Shown piece by piece: positions 32,827 to 42,737 of a stretch of DNA of 64,000 nt. The position numbers were made by a program, and so were the translations under genes. The stretch's first letter is position 1; the number at the start of each line of letters is the position of its first letter. The notes beneath the pieces were generated by a model, which had not been told where the DNA came from, did no database searches, and was given only the letters and a program-made list of their open reading frames with translations. Source of the DNA: Enterococcus rotai (GTDB taxonomy: Bacteria > Bacillota > Bacilli > Lactobacillales > Enterococcaceae); NCBI RefSeq assembly GCF_001465345.1, contig NZ_CP013655.1, positions 1,501,349-1,565,348 on the forward strand, in the 5' to 3' direction.

Positions 32827-33351
32827 ATGAAAATAATAGGGTTTTTGTTGTTGCTTCTTATTCTAAAAGGAATAGAATATTTTGCACGAGTACATGCATA
32901 TAAAAAGCGGATCAAAGAATATCAGAAAGAAAACGAGTTAACAACCGATGAAATAGTCTTATTTAAAGAAACGATGTCTATTGCAAAAGATCAAATTATA
33001 CTTTTGGAATTAACAATCAACAAATCAAAAGCTTTAATGAAAATAGAAACAAAAGAAAAAGGACTAGGTTCTTCAAAATTGTTATTCTCTGAATTGATGG
33101 AACAACCAAAGAGGATGACTGAGCTTGAACAATTTTTGTATATAAAGCTACCAGGTATTGTCGAGGCCTCAGAAAAATTTATTCAAATACAAGAAGCGCA
33201 ACTTTCAACAGCAGATATTGAAAGGTCAAAGAAAATGATTATGGAAACCATTACGTCGTATTCATCTAGTATTACAGATGAATATGAAGAAATAATTCAA
33301 GACGCCTCAGAAGATATCTATCTAACTAAGAAATTGATCGAGGGAAAATAA
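32827..33351 (+). CDS. XpaC-like protein (5-bromo-4-chloroindolyl phosphate hydrolysis family)
   Basis: A 174-residue protein from the ATG at 32827 (AGGAG 9 bp upstream; a TTG at 32821 is only 3 bp from it). One N-terminal membrane segment (IIGFLLLLLILKGIEYF) precedes a long helical domain: TTDEIVLFKETMSIAKDQIILLE, then KLPGIVEASEKFIQ and SADIERSKKMIMETI, which matches the layout of XpaC. XpaC normally pairs with TelA in tellurite/toxic-anion or cell-envelope stress operons; here the partner is a different membrane protein whose ATG overlaps the stop (TAATG). Confidence 0.6.
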   Translation: MKIIGFLLLLLILKGIEYFARVHAYKKRIKEYQKENELTTDEIVLFKETMSIAKDQIILLELTINKSKALMKIETKEKGLGSSKLLFSELMEQPKRMTELEQFLYIKLPGIVEASEKFIQIQEAQLSTADIERSKKMIMETITSYSSSITDEYEEIIQDASEDIYLTKKLIEGK

Positions 33352-34235
33352 TGAGAAAAAAACAAAAGAATTTTTATGACTCGTATGATGCTCTGTTTTC
33401 AAAACCAGCTCTTTTTACAAAGCAAGAGAAGACATATGAAAAAAACATGCCAAAGCTTAAGCTGAAAAGTATAGTAATGATTATGAAAGACTCAGCTAAA
33501 ACACCGTCAAAAAGCAAGAAAAAAGAAAAAAAACCTGCTAAAAAAAAATTATCAATGATTCTAGCGATTGTATTTTTAGTAATTATTTTTTTTGTTATCA
33601 AGACGGCGAATAATTCTTCTGGTTCATTTAGTTCTTACTCAGATGAATATATTGATGTTTATCCTTTAAAAGAAGGAACTGTCAATAAAACAAGTGATAA
33701 AAATTTTAGTACACCACTTGCGCTTAGTATCAATGATCATAGTATTGTAACTAATAATGGTTATGTATTAGAAGTGTTGAATGATGCAGATATAGAAATC
33801 CAAAAAGAAGAATTGTCAGTGTTACCGACAAATGATAAATATGCGAATTATTTTTATATCGCCTATATTCCTTTTTATTCTAATCGACGTTATGAACGTT
33901 CAGCAAGTATGTTTATATCAGGAAATATCACGAATAGTTTAAATGAAAGTTTCATAAAAGATAAGAACTCTTTTTCTAAAGCATACTTTGAAAAGGACAT
34001 TGGTGAAGTAAAGAATGGTTACGTTGTTACGTACAAAGAAGGGGAATACTCTAAAGTAAGTATTTCACGTTTCTTCATATTTCCTGACGAAACTGGATTG
34101 TGGCTGAAGGCTGATTCTAATGAGGAAAATACCGAGAAGCTTACCGTAGAAAACACACTGGAAGAGGTTAAAGAGGTGTTAGGTAATGATTTTACCTTTT
34201 TAGATGAAAATTTTACGTTCAAAAAAAGTGAATAG
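33351..34235 (+). CDS. Hypothetical single-pass membrane protein, partner of XpaC-like gene
   Basis: A 294-residue protein I do not recognise. It has a basic cytoplasmic N-terminus (about 1-67, with KSKKKEKKPAKKK), one transmembrane helix (about 68-85, MILAIVFLVIIFFVIK) and an extracellular domain of about 205 residues with segments DEYIDVYPLKEGTVN, ADIEIQKEELSVLP, FIAY-like FYIAYIPFYSNRRY and SKVSISRFFIFPDETGLW. There are no Cys pairs or catalytic motifs. The start codon overlaps the upstream stop, so both are made together. A sensor or anchoring role would be a guess. Confidence 0.65.
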   Translation: MRKKQKNFYDSYDALFSKPALFTKQEKTYEKNMPKLKLKSIVMIMKDSAKTPSKSKKKEKKPAKKKLSMILAIVFLVIIFFVIKTANNSSGSFSSYSDEYIDVYPLKEGTVNKTSDKNFSTPLALSINDHSIVTNNGYVLEVLNDADIEIQKEELSVLPTNDKYANYFYIAYIPFYSNRRYERSASMFISGNITNSLNESFIKDKNSFSKAYFEKDIGEVKNGYVVTYKEGEYSKVSISRFFIFPDETGLWLKADSNEENTEKLTVENTLEEVKEVLGNDFTFLDENFTFKKSE

Positions 34236-34240
34236 AATAA

Positions 34241-34273
34241 ACAACTAGAGCTGAAGGAATCAGTTCTAGTTGT
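34241..34273 (+). terminator. Hairpin after the XpaC-like pair
   Basis: ACAACTAGAGCTGA, loop AGGAA, TCAGTTCTAGTTGT: 14 bp with one wobble, without a T run. Confidence 0.5.
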
Positions 34274-34317
34274 CACACATCAGTATAATTATGACAGCGC
34301 CTAAAATATGGCTGTTA

Positions 34318-35109
34318 TTAATAATAGTGTGTTTTTTTAGTTTTGTACTCACTAGGAGAGACCCCCATCTCTTTTTTAAAGACTTTGCTAAAATAGTTTC
34401 CTGTTGAAAAGCCAACTTTTTTAGCGACCAGTTCCACCGCTTCATCTTCCCATAATAGCGATAAGGAATGAAGGATACGTACTTTTTTTAAATAATGAAT
34501 TGGGGGAGAGTGATAAGTTGCTTCAAATAACCGAATCAATTTATATTTTGATAACTCATACTTTTCAGACAAGAATTCTAAGCTAATATCTTGGAAATAG
34601 TGATGATCAATATAGTCTTTTATTGCTTGGACCGTGTCTGTTTTTTGTTGAATTTCTTTTTGAATTTCTTCTTGGATATCTAAAAAAAGAGTAAACGCTG
34701 CTTTAGCATTTTGTGTAACAGTTAATTCTTGGGTATAGTTATCTATAATAAATTCTTGCAACATTTCAATGAATGAATCCGATAATTCAACAACGGTAAA
34801 GGATGTATCCAACCATTGCAGCATATTTCCTGAAAACTCGATAAATAGAAAGTGCCAATCTTCACCGAAGTAGCGATAATTTCCAGGGATTTTAGCAAAA
34901 AAGCCCTTATTCTTTGTTAAAGCAACGGTTCGCTTGCCTACTTGTAGAAATCCCTGACCTTTTAATGTTACTTGCAAAACAATTAGTTGTTCTTTTCGAT
35001 TACGTGCGTCCCAATCATAATGAAGACTTCCTTGTCCGACACCAATGCCCCGGATGAGTGGTAAATGTCGGTCATCGATGTAATGGAATTGACGTACAAA
35101 ATTCTGCAA
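34318..35109 (-). CDS. AraC family regulator of alpha-galactosidase
   Basis: A 263-residue activator from the TTG at 35109 (GGAGGG 7 bp upstream); an ATG at 35124 would place that site inside the gene. The N-terminal cupin (about 10-150) would sense a sugar, and the C-terminal double helix-turn-helix AraC domain (about 165-263) shows SLEFLSEKYELSKYKLIRLFEATYHSPPIHYLKKVRI and the canonical second helix-turn-helix VAKKVGFSTGNYFSKVFKKEMGVSPSEYK. It is divergent from the GH36 gene, whose promoter has a good -10 (TATAAT) but poor -35, as expected for an activator-dependent promoter. Confidence 0.9.
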   Translation of the reverse strand: MQNFVRQFHYIDDRHLPLIRGIGVGQGSLHYDWDARNRKEQLIVLQVTLKGQGFLQVGKRTVALTKNKGFFAKIPGNYRYFGEDWHFLFIEFSGNMLQWLDTSFTVVELSDSFIEMLQEFIIDNYTQELTVTQNAKAAFTLFLDIQEEIQKEIQQKTDTVQAIKDYIDHHYFQDISLEFLSEKYELSKYKLIRLFEATYHSPPIHYLKKVRILHSLSLLWEDEAVELVAKKVGFSTGNYFSKVFKKEMGVSPSEYKTKKTHYY

Positions 35110-35170
35110 TTTATTACCCTCCATGAAATAATTTCTTCTTGTTACTTCTGATTATACTCGATATCATGGA

Positions 35171-35176
35171 TATAAT
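35171..35176 (+). promoter_or_regulatory. -10 box of the alpha-galactosidase promoter
   Basis: Perfect TATAAT 21 bp before the ATG at 35198. No -35 box matches at 16-18 bp, which fits dependence on the divergent AraC regulator. Confidence 0.5.
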
Positions 35177-35197
35177 AAAAGAAGAGGAATGATAAAT

Positions 35198-37372
35198 ATG
35201 TCGATCTATTTTGATACAGCACAGAATTTTTTTCACCTGAGCAATAATGAAATTAGTTATATCATTGGTATCGAAAAAGAACAATATCTTACCCATAGGT
35301 ATTTTGGTCCTCGCTTAGCAGAGTATCATCAAGTCAATCAGCTGCAAATGATCGATCGCGGCTTTGCCACGAATCCAATCAGTGAAGAGCGTACTTTTTC
35401 GCTAAACACGCTACCGCTTGAAACGAGTACACAAGGTAGCTTAGATTATCGGGTGAGTAATTATCTGTTTCGGAATACAGATGGCCATTGTATTACTAAT
35501 TTTGTGTATGATCATTTTGAAATTTTAGAAGGCAAGCGACCTTTAGAAGGCCTCCCTTCACTAAGGGGAGACCAAGAACAAACCTTAGCAATTTATCTTG
35601 TAGATTCTATCCAGTCACTTGAAATGGTGTTGTATTATACGATATACGAAGATCTTCCTGTCATTACACGCAGCGTATCCTATACAAATAATGGGGCACA
35701 GGTAATCTATATAGAAAACGCTGGTTCGATGCTCTTAGATTTTCCCCGTTGTGACTTTGACTTACTAACACTTAACGGGGCCCATACAAATGAAGCAACA
35801 ATCCATCGCCAAGCGCTCCATCCTGGTATACAAAAAATCTCATCAGCTAGAGGAACGAGCAGTCCGCAGCATCATCCGTTCTTAGGGCTTGCTGATCGGT
35901 ATACGAATGAAGATCAAGGGGATGTTTATGGCTTTCATTTTATTTATAGTGGGAATTTTGTTGCTCAAGCTGAAGTAGAGCAGTATGGAAGCACACGGGT
36001 TCAAATCGGAATCAATCCAGAAACGTTTGAATGGAAATTAACACCTGGATCAACGTTTCAAACACCAGAAGTTGTGTTGAATTTTAGTGCGAAAGGATTT
36101 AATCAGCTTTCCCAGACATTTCATACGTTATACCAAACCTATTTGATTCCTAAGCAATGGCAACAGGAGGAGCGTCCCATTTTACTTAATTCTTGGGAAG
36201 GCAATTATTTTGATTTTACTGAAGAGGACTTGATCCGCCAAGCTCAATTAGCGAGTACATTAGGGATTGAATTATTTGTTTTAGATGACGGGTGGTTTGG
36301 TCAACGTACAGATGATACAACTTCTTTAGGCGATTGGTATGTGAACAACGCAAAACTTCCAAATGGGATCGAGCATCTTGCGGATGTTATTCACCAACAA
36401 AAGATGAAATTTGGTTTATGGTTTGAGCCAGAAATGATTTCTGTAAAAAGTCGTTTGTTTGAGAGACATCCAGAATGGAGTCTACAGGTTCCCAATTACC
36501 CTCAAACACAGGGGCGACAACAGCTGGTCTTAAATTTGAGTTTACCAGAAGTTCAAGACCACCTCATTCAAATGCTGACAGCGTATCTGTCATCAAATAA
36601 AATCGATTATATAAAATGGGATATGAATCGACATTTAACGGAATTGGGTAGCTTTCTTTTACCCAATGATCAGCAAAAAGAAGTTAGCCATCGTTATGTC
36701 TTAGGACTGTATCGTATTCTATCTGAAGTAACAGAACGATTTCCCCAAGTCCTTTTTGAAAATTGCTCTAGTGGTGGCGGACGATTTGATCCAGGAATGG
36801 TTGCTTATATGCCTCAAACTTGGGCAAGTGATAACACAGATGCGTTATGTCGCTCGAAAATCCAATATGGCTATAGCTATCTGTATCCACCAATTATGAT
36901 GGGCGCTCATGTTTCGGATAGTCCTAATCATCAAGTAGGTCGAAATACTCCCTTAGAAAGTCGCTTTCTAATTGCAATGAGTGGAAACTTTGGCTACGAA
37001 TTAGCAATAGAAAAACAATCGCCACAAGAGCTCGAAATGATAAAAGAGCAAATTATATTTTATAAAAAGCATCGTAAACTATTACAGTTTGGTCAATTCT
37101 ATCGTTTAAAAGAACTTGATGCGGCTTATTCCACTGCTTGGCTATTCAAAAATGAAACAGAAGCGCTTCTTGTTTATTCCAATGGACTAGCTCAACCAGC
37201 GCAAGCGGTTCAGTATTTAAAAACAAAATATCTTGAGGAATCGGCTCTTTATAAGGACATGCGTACTGGGGAAATATACAGCGGTAGTGAATTAAATCAT
37301 GCCGGTATTCTTGTTCCAAGGATCAAAGGGGATTTCAATTGTTTCTATATTCATTGGACTGTTGTTAGGTAA
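35198..37372 (+). CDS. Alpha-galactosidase, GH36 family
   Basis: A 724-residue enzyme that releases galactose from melibiose, raffinose and similar alpha-galactosides; no signal peptide, so cytoplasmic. Catalytic nucleophile Asp475 (YIKWDMNRH) and acid/base Asp545 (WASDNTDAL) are present, along with FVLDDGWFGQR and ENCSSGGGRFDPGM of the family. The length is typical of bacterial tetrameric GH36 enzymes (AgaR/RafA/Mel). The ATG at 35198 has AGAGGA 9 bp upstream; the ATG at 35189 touches it. No dedicated transporter is encoded next to it, so uptake would need the sucrose PTS or another system. Confidence 0.95.
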   Translation: MSIYFDTAQNFFHLSNNEISYIIGIEKEQYLTHRYFGPRLAEYHQVNQLQMIDRGFATNPISEERTFSLNTLPLETSTQGSLDYRVSNYLFRNTDGHCITNFVYDHFEILEGKRPLEGLPSLRGDQEQTLAIYLVDSIQSLEMVLYYTIYEDLPVITRSVSYTNNGAQVIYIENAGSMLLDFPRCDFDLLTLNGAHTNEATIHRQALHPGIQKISSARGTSSPQHHPFLGLADRYTNEDQGDVYGFHFIYSGNFVAQAEVEQYGSTRVQIGINPETFEWKLTPGSTFQTPEVVLNFSAKGFNQLSQTFHTLYQTYLIPKQWQQEERPILLNSWEGNYFDFTEEDLIRQAQLASTLGIELFVLDDGWFGQRTDDTTSLGDWYVNNAKLPNGIEHLADVIHQQKMKFGLWFEPEMISVKSRLFERHPEWSLQVPNYPQTQGRQQLVLNLSLPEVQDHLIQMLTAYLSSNKIDYIKWDMNRHLTELGSFLLPNDQQKEVSHRYVLGLYRILSEVTERFPQVLFENCSSGGGRFDPGMVAYMPQTWASDNTDALCRSKIQYGYSYLYPPIMMGAHVSDSPNHQVGRNTPLESRFLIAMSGNFGYELAIEKQSPQELEMIKEQIIFYKKHRKLLQFGQFYRLKELDAAYSTAWLFKNETEALLVYSNGLAQPAQAVQYLKTKYLEESALYKDMRTGEIYSGSELNHAGILVPRIKGDFNCFYIHWTVVR

Positions 37373-37382
37373 ATGATACATT

Positions 37383-37423
37383 AAAAAGATCCCTTATGGC
37401 GAACCGCCGTAAGGGATCTTTTG
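37383..37423. terminator. Bidirectional terminator between GH36 and GH13 genes
   Basis: AAAAGATCCCTTA-T-GGC, loop, GCC-G-TAAGGGATCTTTT. It serves both converging genes. Confidence 0.9.
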
Positions 37424-37424
37424 G

Positions 37425-39038
37425 TTAATTTAATAAAACAGCATAAGCTTCGTAAGGGAGAAGGGTTTGACTAATTTCTTTTTCATAATTATGAATCAGG
37501 ATTTCTTTGATTTGTTGTGTTGCATCCAGTAAGAATTGAGCCGGCTTATTGGAAAAATTGACAACAACTACTATTTCTTCTCCGTCATTCTTACGGATAT
37601 AGGCTAAAACTGCTGCATCTTCTGTTTGAATACTCTCAAATGTTCCTTCTGTAATCACTGGTAATTCTTTTCGGAGTTGAATCAATTTTTTGTACGTATA
37701 AAATAAGGAGTCTGGATCATCTAAAGCAGCGGCTACATTGATTTCACTTGAATCTCCTGCAGGTAGCCAAGGAATACCAGTTGTAAAGCCCGCTTGTTTA
37801 GAATCATCCCACTGCATTGGATGACGTGCGTTATCACGTCCTTTGGCATTGATAGAGGCGATGATTTCTTCTTCTGTATAGCCTAAAGTGATGCGTTCAT
37901 CATACATTCTACGACTTTCAATATCATCGACTTCGTCAATTGATTTTACTGGATAATTGATCATCCCAATTTCTTCTCCTTGGTAAATATAAGGTGTTCC
38001 TTGAAGAAAATAAAGATAGATAGCTAACATTTTCCCACTAAGCACCCTGTACTCTTGATCATTGCCCCAACGAGAAATGATTCGTGGTAAATCGTGATTA
38101 TTCCAAAATAGGGAGTTCCAGCCTTTACCAGTTAATTCAGTTTGCCATTTAGAAAAAACATGATGCAGTTCTTTTGGATCAAGTTTTTTTAGATCCCATT
38201 TTCGTTTGCCTGGTTGTTTGTCCAAATTGATATGCTCAAATTGGAAAACCATCGATAATTCATCTCTGTCCTCGTCTGAATAAAGTTGAGCAATTTCGGG
38301 TGTTGCGCCCCAAGTTTCGCCAACCGTGACCAAATCATATTCACCAAAGGTATTTTGATTCATTTCCTGTAATAGCTCATGGAGTTTTGGCCCATTTTTA
38401 GTAATGAATTGGTCGGGTTCTTTTCCGATTAAATCAATAACATCTAGACGGAATCCGCCTACTCCTTTTTCGATCCAGTAATTCATCATACGATAAATTT
38501 CGTAGCGCATCATTTTATTTTCCCAATTTAAGTCAGGCTGCTCTTTGGCGTGTAAGTGAAGATAATACTCTCCAAGTTCTGGAACCAATGTCCAAGCAGA
38601 ACCGCCGAAGTTTGACTGCAGGGTGTTCGGCGGTCGTCCGTCAACGCCTCTTCTCCAAATATAGAAATCATGAAACTCACTCTTTGGATCGTGAAGCGCG
38701 GATTGAAACCACGGATGTTCAGAGGAAGTATGATTAACGACTAAGTCCATGATGATCTTGATATTCCTTTTTTTCGCTTCTTCAATTAGTGTGTCCATAT
38801 CCTTCATTGTTCCATAATCTGGATCGATCGCTTGATAATCACTGATATCATAGCCATTATCTTCATTAGGCGATTGATACACAGGACTTAACCAAATTGC
38901 TTCTATCCCTAGAAAAGCAAGATAATCTAACCGTTGAATAATTCCAGGAAGATCCCCGATCCCATCTGCGTTCGTATCTTGAAAGCTACGTGGATAGACT
39001 TGATAGATCGTTGCCTTTTTCCACCAATTAGTTTTCAT
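37425..39038 (-). CDS. GH13 alpha-glucosidase (glucan 1,6-alpha-glucosidase / oligo-1,6-glucosidase)
   Basis: A 537-residue cytoplasmic glycosidase from the ATG at 39038, which overlaps the end of scrA by 11 bp. GH13 regions are clear: DLVVNHTS (99-105), GGFRLDVID with nucleophile Asp199, TVGETWG with acid/base Glu241, and NNHDLPR with the third Asp. The phrase [13 protein letters not shown] is like DexB of oral streptococci, which cleaves alpha-1,6 bonds of isomaltose-type sugars; trehalose-6-phosphate or sucrose-isomer substrates are other possibilities. Co-transcribed with scrA, so it probably splits PTS-imported or isomeric sucrose-like disaccharides. Confidence 0.88.
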   Translation of the reverse strand: MKTNWWKKATIYQVYPRSFQDTNADGIGDLPGIIQRLDYLAFLGIEAIWLSPVYQSPNEDNGYDISDYQAIDPDYGTMKDMDTLIEEAKKRNIKIIMDLVVNHTSSEHPWFQSALHDPKSEFHDFYIWRRGVDGRPPNTLQSNFGGSAWTLVPELGEYYLHLHAKEQPDLNWENKMMRYEIYRMMNYWIEKGVGGFRLDVIDLIGKEPDQFITKNGPKLHELLQEMNQNTFGEYDLVTVGETWGATPEIAQLYSDEDRDELSMVFQFEHINLDKQPGKRKWDLKKLDPKELHHVFSKWQTELTGKGWNSLFWNNHDLPRIISRWGNDQEYRVLSGKMLAIYLYFLQGTPYIYQGEEIGMINYPVKSIDEVDDIESRRMYDERITLGYTEEEIIASINAKGRDNARHPMQWDDSKQAGFTTGIPWLPAGDSSEINVAAALDDPDSLFYTYKKLIQLRKELPVITEGTFESIQTEDAAVLAYIRKNDGEEIVVVVNFSNKPAQFLLDATQQIKEILIHNYEKEISQTLLPYEAYAVLLN

Positions 39039-40989
39039 AGCGCACACTCAAAGCTAGTAGATCTTGGTTTCCATCAACACTTAATGTGTCAATTACTTCA
39101 ACAGCTTCATAGTCGTTCGTATTCGTAACAATCATCATCACTGTTGGGTCAAAGCCGGCTTGTTTGACAGCGTCTAAATCAACTGTTCCTAAGATATCCC
39201 CTTTTTTCACTAAGTCTCCATATTTTTTAGTCGTTTCAAAGAATTCTCCATTTAGTTTTACCGTATCGATTCCAATATGGATCAGTACTTCCGCACCATG
39301 AGTTGTTTTTAACCCATAAGCATGTTTTGAATCGTATACGACCGTTAATTCCCCATCGGCTGGGGCGTAAATAATCCCTTTTTCTGGAATTACCGCAATG
39401 CCTTTCCCCATCATTTCTTGTGCAAAGACAGGATCGTTGACTTCTTTTAAAGCAATAGGTGTGCCTTTGACTGGTGCAGCTAAGATTTCATCTTGAACCG
39501 CGATCACTTCCGCTTCAGGATCTTCATTGATTGCAACCGCAACTTCACCTGCACTAGTATCATCATCTGCAAATACAGCCATATGACGTTTACCATAAGC
39601 ATATGTCGTAACAAAACCAACTAAAATACTGATGACGATCCCAATCATGAAATAAGGAATTGATTTTGGTGCGATTGAAATAAATCCAATCACACTAGCA
39701 GGTCCCATCGCCACTGATAAAACATGAAATGCACCAATAAATACACAAGCAACTGCTGAAGCAATCATACCGCAGATAAATGGAAATTTAAGTTTCAAAT
39801 TGACCCCAAAAATTGCTGGTTCCGTAATTCCTAGCATCGCTGAAATACTTGCTGAGGTCGCTAAACTTTTTTGTTTTTTATTTTTAGTTAATAACATAAT
39901 GGCAAGTGTTGCTGCACCTTGACCAACGTTTGCCATAGAGGCAACTGGGAAAATGAAGGAACCGCCAGTACGTGCCACATCTGCTAACAAGGTGGTCTCG
40001 ATTGCTGGAAAACTTTGATGTAGTCCTGTAATAACAATTGGTGAATAAAACAGTCCGAATACACCTAAACCAATTGCTCCTGTTGTATTATACAACCAAA
40101 CAAGTCCATCAGTTAAACCATCTGAAACGATTCTCATAACAGGTCCCACAACGATAAATGTTAAAAATCCAGTAATAATGATGGCTAACATAGGGGTGAA
40201 AGTAAAATCAAATGCATTTGGAATGCGTTTGTGGAAGAATTTTTCTAAAGTTGCCAAAATCCAAGCAACCACTAATACTGGTAACACAGAACCTTGATAA
40301 CCTGCTTGGGCAACGTTCATCCCAAAAATATGCCAATAATTCATACTGCCTTCCGCAATTGCATTTGCCACACCGTAACCATTAACTAAATCAGGCATAA
40401 CCATCGCCATTCCAATGGCAGCACCTAGATAAGGATTACCACCAAAGCGTTTGGATGCAGAAAATCCGACTAAGATAGGTAAGAAAGCAAATGGTGCAGA
40501 AGCTAATAAATTAATGATACTTGCAACGTCCGTTACATTAGGGAACATTTCTACAACGGATTGCGGGCCAAATAAATGTTGTGCAGTTAACACATTATTC
40601 AACGCCATCAATAAACCACCAGCAACTAAAGCTGGAACAATCGGAACAAAAATATCAGATAATACTTTAATAAAGGCCATAATTGGATTGTTCTTCTTAC
40701 CGTTTGCCGCGACTGCTTTCAAATCAGCGGTGGATGCTTCTTTGACATTCGTTATTTTTATCAGTTCATCATAGACATTGTTGACATCACCAGCCCCAAT
40801 AATGATCTGAAACTGGTCATTGGCTTCAAAGGTTCCTTTAACAGCATCATTATTGTCTAAAGCTTTTTGATCCACCTTACTTGAATCTTTTAAAACTAAC
40901 CTTAGTCGTGTCGCACAATGCGCTGCAGCTTGAATGTTGTCTTCGCCGAGTGCTTGCTTGATTTCCTCTGCTACTTTTTTGTAATCCAT
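39028..40989 (-). CDS. scrA: Sucrose-type PTS permease, EIIBCA
   Basis: A 653-residue three-domain PTS transporter. EIIB at the N-terminus has the phospho-Cys25 (AHCATRLRL), EIIC spans about 105-465 with around ten hydrophobic segments and includes the GITEPAIFG loop (substrate gate) and GLHQSF, and EIIA at the C-terminus has the phospho-His571 ([14 protein letters not shown]). The start at 40989 has AGGAGG 7 bp upstream; the ATG 6 bp earlier is too close. The neighbouring divergent scrB, scrR and scrK make sucrose the likely substrate (import as sucrose 6-phosphate). The EIIA means it needs only HPr. Confidence 0.92.
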   Translation of the reverse strand: MDYKKVAEEIKQALGEDNIQAAAHCATRLRLVLKDSSKVDQKALDNNDAVKGTFEANDQFQIIIGAGDVNNVYDELIKITNVKEASTADLKAVAANGKKNNPIMAFIKVLSDIFVPIVPALVAGGLLMALNNVLTAQHLFGPQSVVEMFPNVTDVASIINLLASAPFAFLPILVGFSASKRFGGNPYLGAAIGMAMVMPDLVNGYGVANAIAEGSMNYWHIFGMNVAQAGYQGSVLPVLVVAWILATLEKFFHKRIPNAFDFTFTPMLAIIITGFLTFIVVGPVMRIVSDGLTDGLVWLYNTTGAIGLGVFGLFYSPIVITGLHQSFPAIETTLLADVARTGGSFIFPVASMANVGQGAATLAIMLLTKNKKQKSLATSASISAMLGITEPAIFGVNLKLKFPFICGMIASAVACVFIGAFHVLSVAMGPASVIGFISIAPKSIPYFMIGIVISILVGFVTTYAYGKRHMAVFADDDTSAGEVAVAINEDPEAEVIAVQDEILAAPVKGTPIALKEVNDPVFAQEMMGKGIAVIPEKGIIYAPADGELTVVYDSKHAYGLKTTHGAEVLIHIGIDTVKLNGEFFETTKKYGDLVKKGDILGTVDLDAVKQAGFDPTVMMIVTNTNDYEAVEVIDTLSVDGNQDLLALSVRYEN

Positions 40990-41013
40990 TCTCATTCCTC
41001 CTAAATGTCATTT

Positions 41014-41070
41014 AAGCGATTTCAATAGAAGTGGTCATCTTGTGTATGAAAGATAGAAATGAAATCGCTT
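41014..41070. promoter_or_regulatory. 11-bp inverted repeat, putative ScrR/CcpA operators or leader hairpin
   Basis: AAGCGATTTCA at 41014-41024 and its exact inverse TGAAATCGCTT at 41060-41070, 35 bp apart. Both lie just downstream of the scrA promoter, so they can act as twin LacI-family operators (CG in the centre, similar to cre sites) or pair in the scrA leader RNA. A related AAGCGTATTC lies on the minus strand near 41220, between the scrB promoter and its start. Confidence 0.5.
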
Positions 41071-41082
41071 TTTCACATCCAA

Positions 41083-41110
41083 AGTATACCATTTTTTATA
41101 AAATTGTCAA
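41083..41110 (-). promoter_or_regulatory. scrA promoter
   Basis: On the minus strand: TTGACA (41105-41110), 16-bp spacer ending TGG, TATACT (41083-41088), a strong extended -10 promoter. Its upstream sequence ACGTTTGACA is repeated in inverse at the scrB promoter. Confidence 0.8.
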
Positions 41111-41180
41111 ACGTATAACAATGATTATTTTCTTTTGTTAAGGTGTATTTATTTATATTCGAATCATAATTGATTAACGT

Positions 41181-41209
41181 TTGACATTATGTGTTTTTAA
41201 AGCTAAACT
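41181..41209 (+). promoter_or_regulatory. scrBRK promoter
   Basis: TTGACA (41181-41186), 17-bp spacer, TAAACT (41204-41209); transcript start about 25 bp before the scrB ATG. Confidence 0.75.
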
Positions 41210-41242
41210 ATATGCAAGAATACGCTTACGAGGAGAGTACAT

Positions 41243-42724
41243 ATGTCTGTAAAAAAAGTTTGGACAAAAGAAGAACGTTATCGTCCGTATCAAGAATGGG
41301 ATAAAACGCACCTAGCCTTATTGCAAGAGAACATCGCTAATTCTAAATGGCGTTTAGGGTATCATATCCAGCCAAATACTGGCTTACTAAATGATCCAAA
41401 TGGTTTTTCATATTTTAATAATCAATGGCATGTTTTTTATCAGTCTTACCCAATGGGAGCCGTTCATGGGTTAAAATCTTGGTATCATCTGACATCTGAT
41501 AATTTAGTGGATTGGAAAGAAGAAGGAACGAAAGTATTTCCAGATAGTTTGTATGATAGTCATGGTGTTTATTCAGGGACTGCTTTGCCTGTTTCGGACC
41601 AGTTGTTTCTTGCTTATACAGGAAATGTTCGTGATGCAGAGTGGGTTCGCCATTCCTATCAGTTAGGTGCCTGGATGGATGACTCTGGAACAGTTCGGAA
41701 AATCGAAACGCCACTGATTACTGAACCACCGACAGGGTACACATCTGAATTTAGAGATCCCCAATTATTCCGTTACGATGATGAGTACTTGATGGTCATA
41801 GGTGCTCAAAATGAGGCTGAAAAAGGAAAGATTCTTACTTATCAGAGTTCTGATTTGCTTACATGGCAGTGCAAGGGTGAATTAGAGTTTACCGATAAAG
41901 AAATGGGTTTTATGATTGAATGTCCTAATTTACTAGTAACAAAAGATGCGGCATTACTTATTTTTTGTCCTCAAGGTTTAGAACCAGATATTTGTTCTTA
42001 TGAAAATATTTATCCTAATACTTACGTTATCGGGGATTCTTACGACAGTGAAGCGAATCGTTTGATTCAGCCTACTGCATTAAAAAATCTAGATGAAGGG
42101 TTTGATGTATACGCTACACAAGCCTTTCAAGCACCAGATAATCGTTTATTGTCTATTAGTTGGGTAGGCTTACCAGAAATTGAGTATCCAACCGATCAAG
42201 AAGAATGGGCTCATTGCTTAAGTAGTGTAAAAGAGCTGCTTATAAAAGACAAAAAATTGTATCAACGTCCTGTTGCGGAAATGAAACAATTACGTGTAGG
42301 TGAAGCACTTGAGTTTAACAAAGATTCTGCTTCCTTTTTTGAAACAGATACAAATCAGTATGAATTAATGCTATCGTTTGACCCGCTTTCCTGTGGAACG
42401 CTTACTTTGTTTACGAATAAAGAACAAAATAAAGGATTAACGATTAATTTTGACTCGCAACATGGTAAAATAGCGATAGACCGTAGTCAAGCTGGTGCTG
42501 TTTTTGGAGAAGAATATGGCTTTATCCGATCGTTTTCTGTTGAACAAAAACCCTTGGAACTACAAATCTTTGTAGATTCTTCGATTGTTGAGATTTTCAT
42601 CAATGAAGGTGAAAAAGTAGCAACAATGCGAGTATTTCCAGAAACACATCAGACAGGAGTCCATCTAGAGTGTGATGGAGGCTATCAAGGGAAATTATGG
42701 CAACTGCGGAAAACTAACCAATAA
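41243..42724 (+). CDS. scrB: Sucrose-6-phosphate hydrolase, GH32
   Basis: A 493-residue cytoplasmic invertase splitting sucrose 6-phosphate into glucose 6-phosphate and fructose. GH32 motifs: LLNDPNGFSYF with nucleophile Asp51, FRDPQLF (transition-state stabiliser, near 173) and ECPNLL with the acid/base Glu (near 228); a C-terminal beta-sandwich ends with the SSIVEIFINEGE motif. GAGGAG is 7 bp before the ATG. It heads an operon with scrR and scrK and is divergent from scrA, a classical sucrose regulon. Confidence 0.95.
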   Translation: MSVKKVWTKEERYRPYQEWDKTHLALLQENIANSKWRLGYHIQPNTGLLNDPNGFSYFNNQWHVFYQSYPMGAVHGLKSWYHLTSDNLVDWKEEGTKVFPDSLYDSHGVYSGTALPVSDQLFLAYTGNVRDAEWVRHSYQLGAWMDDSGTVRKIETPLITEPPTGYTSEFRDPQLFRYDDEYLMVIGAQNEAEKGKILTYQSSDLLTWQCKGELEFTDKEMGFMIECPNLLVTKDAALLIFCPQGLEPDICSYENIYPNTYVIGDSYDSEANRLIQPTALKNLDEGFDVYATQAFQAPDNRLLSISWVGLPEIEYPTDQEEWAHCLSSVKELLIKDKKLYQRPVAEMKQLRVGEALEFNKDSASFFETDTNQYELMLSFDPLSCGTLTLFTNKEQNKGLTINFDSQHGKIAIDRSQAGAVFGEEYGFIRSFSVEQKPLELQIFVDSSIVEIFINEGEKVATMRVFPETHQTGVHLECDGGYQGKLWQLRKTNQ

Positions 42725-42737
42725 AGGATGAATGAAC

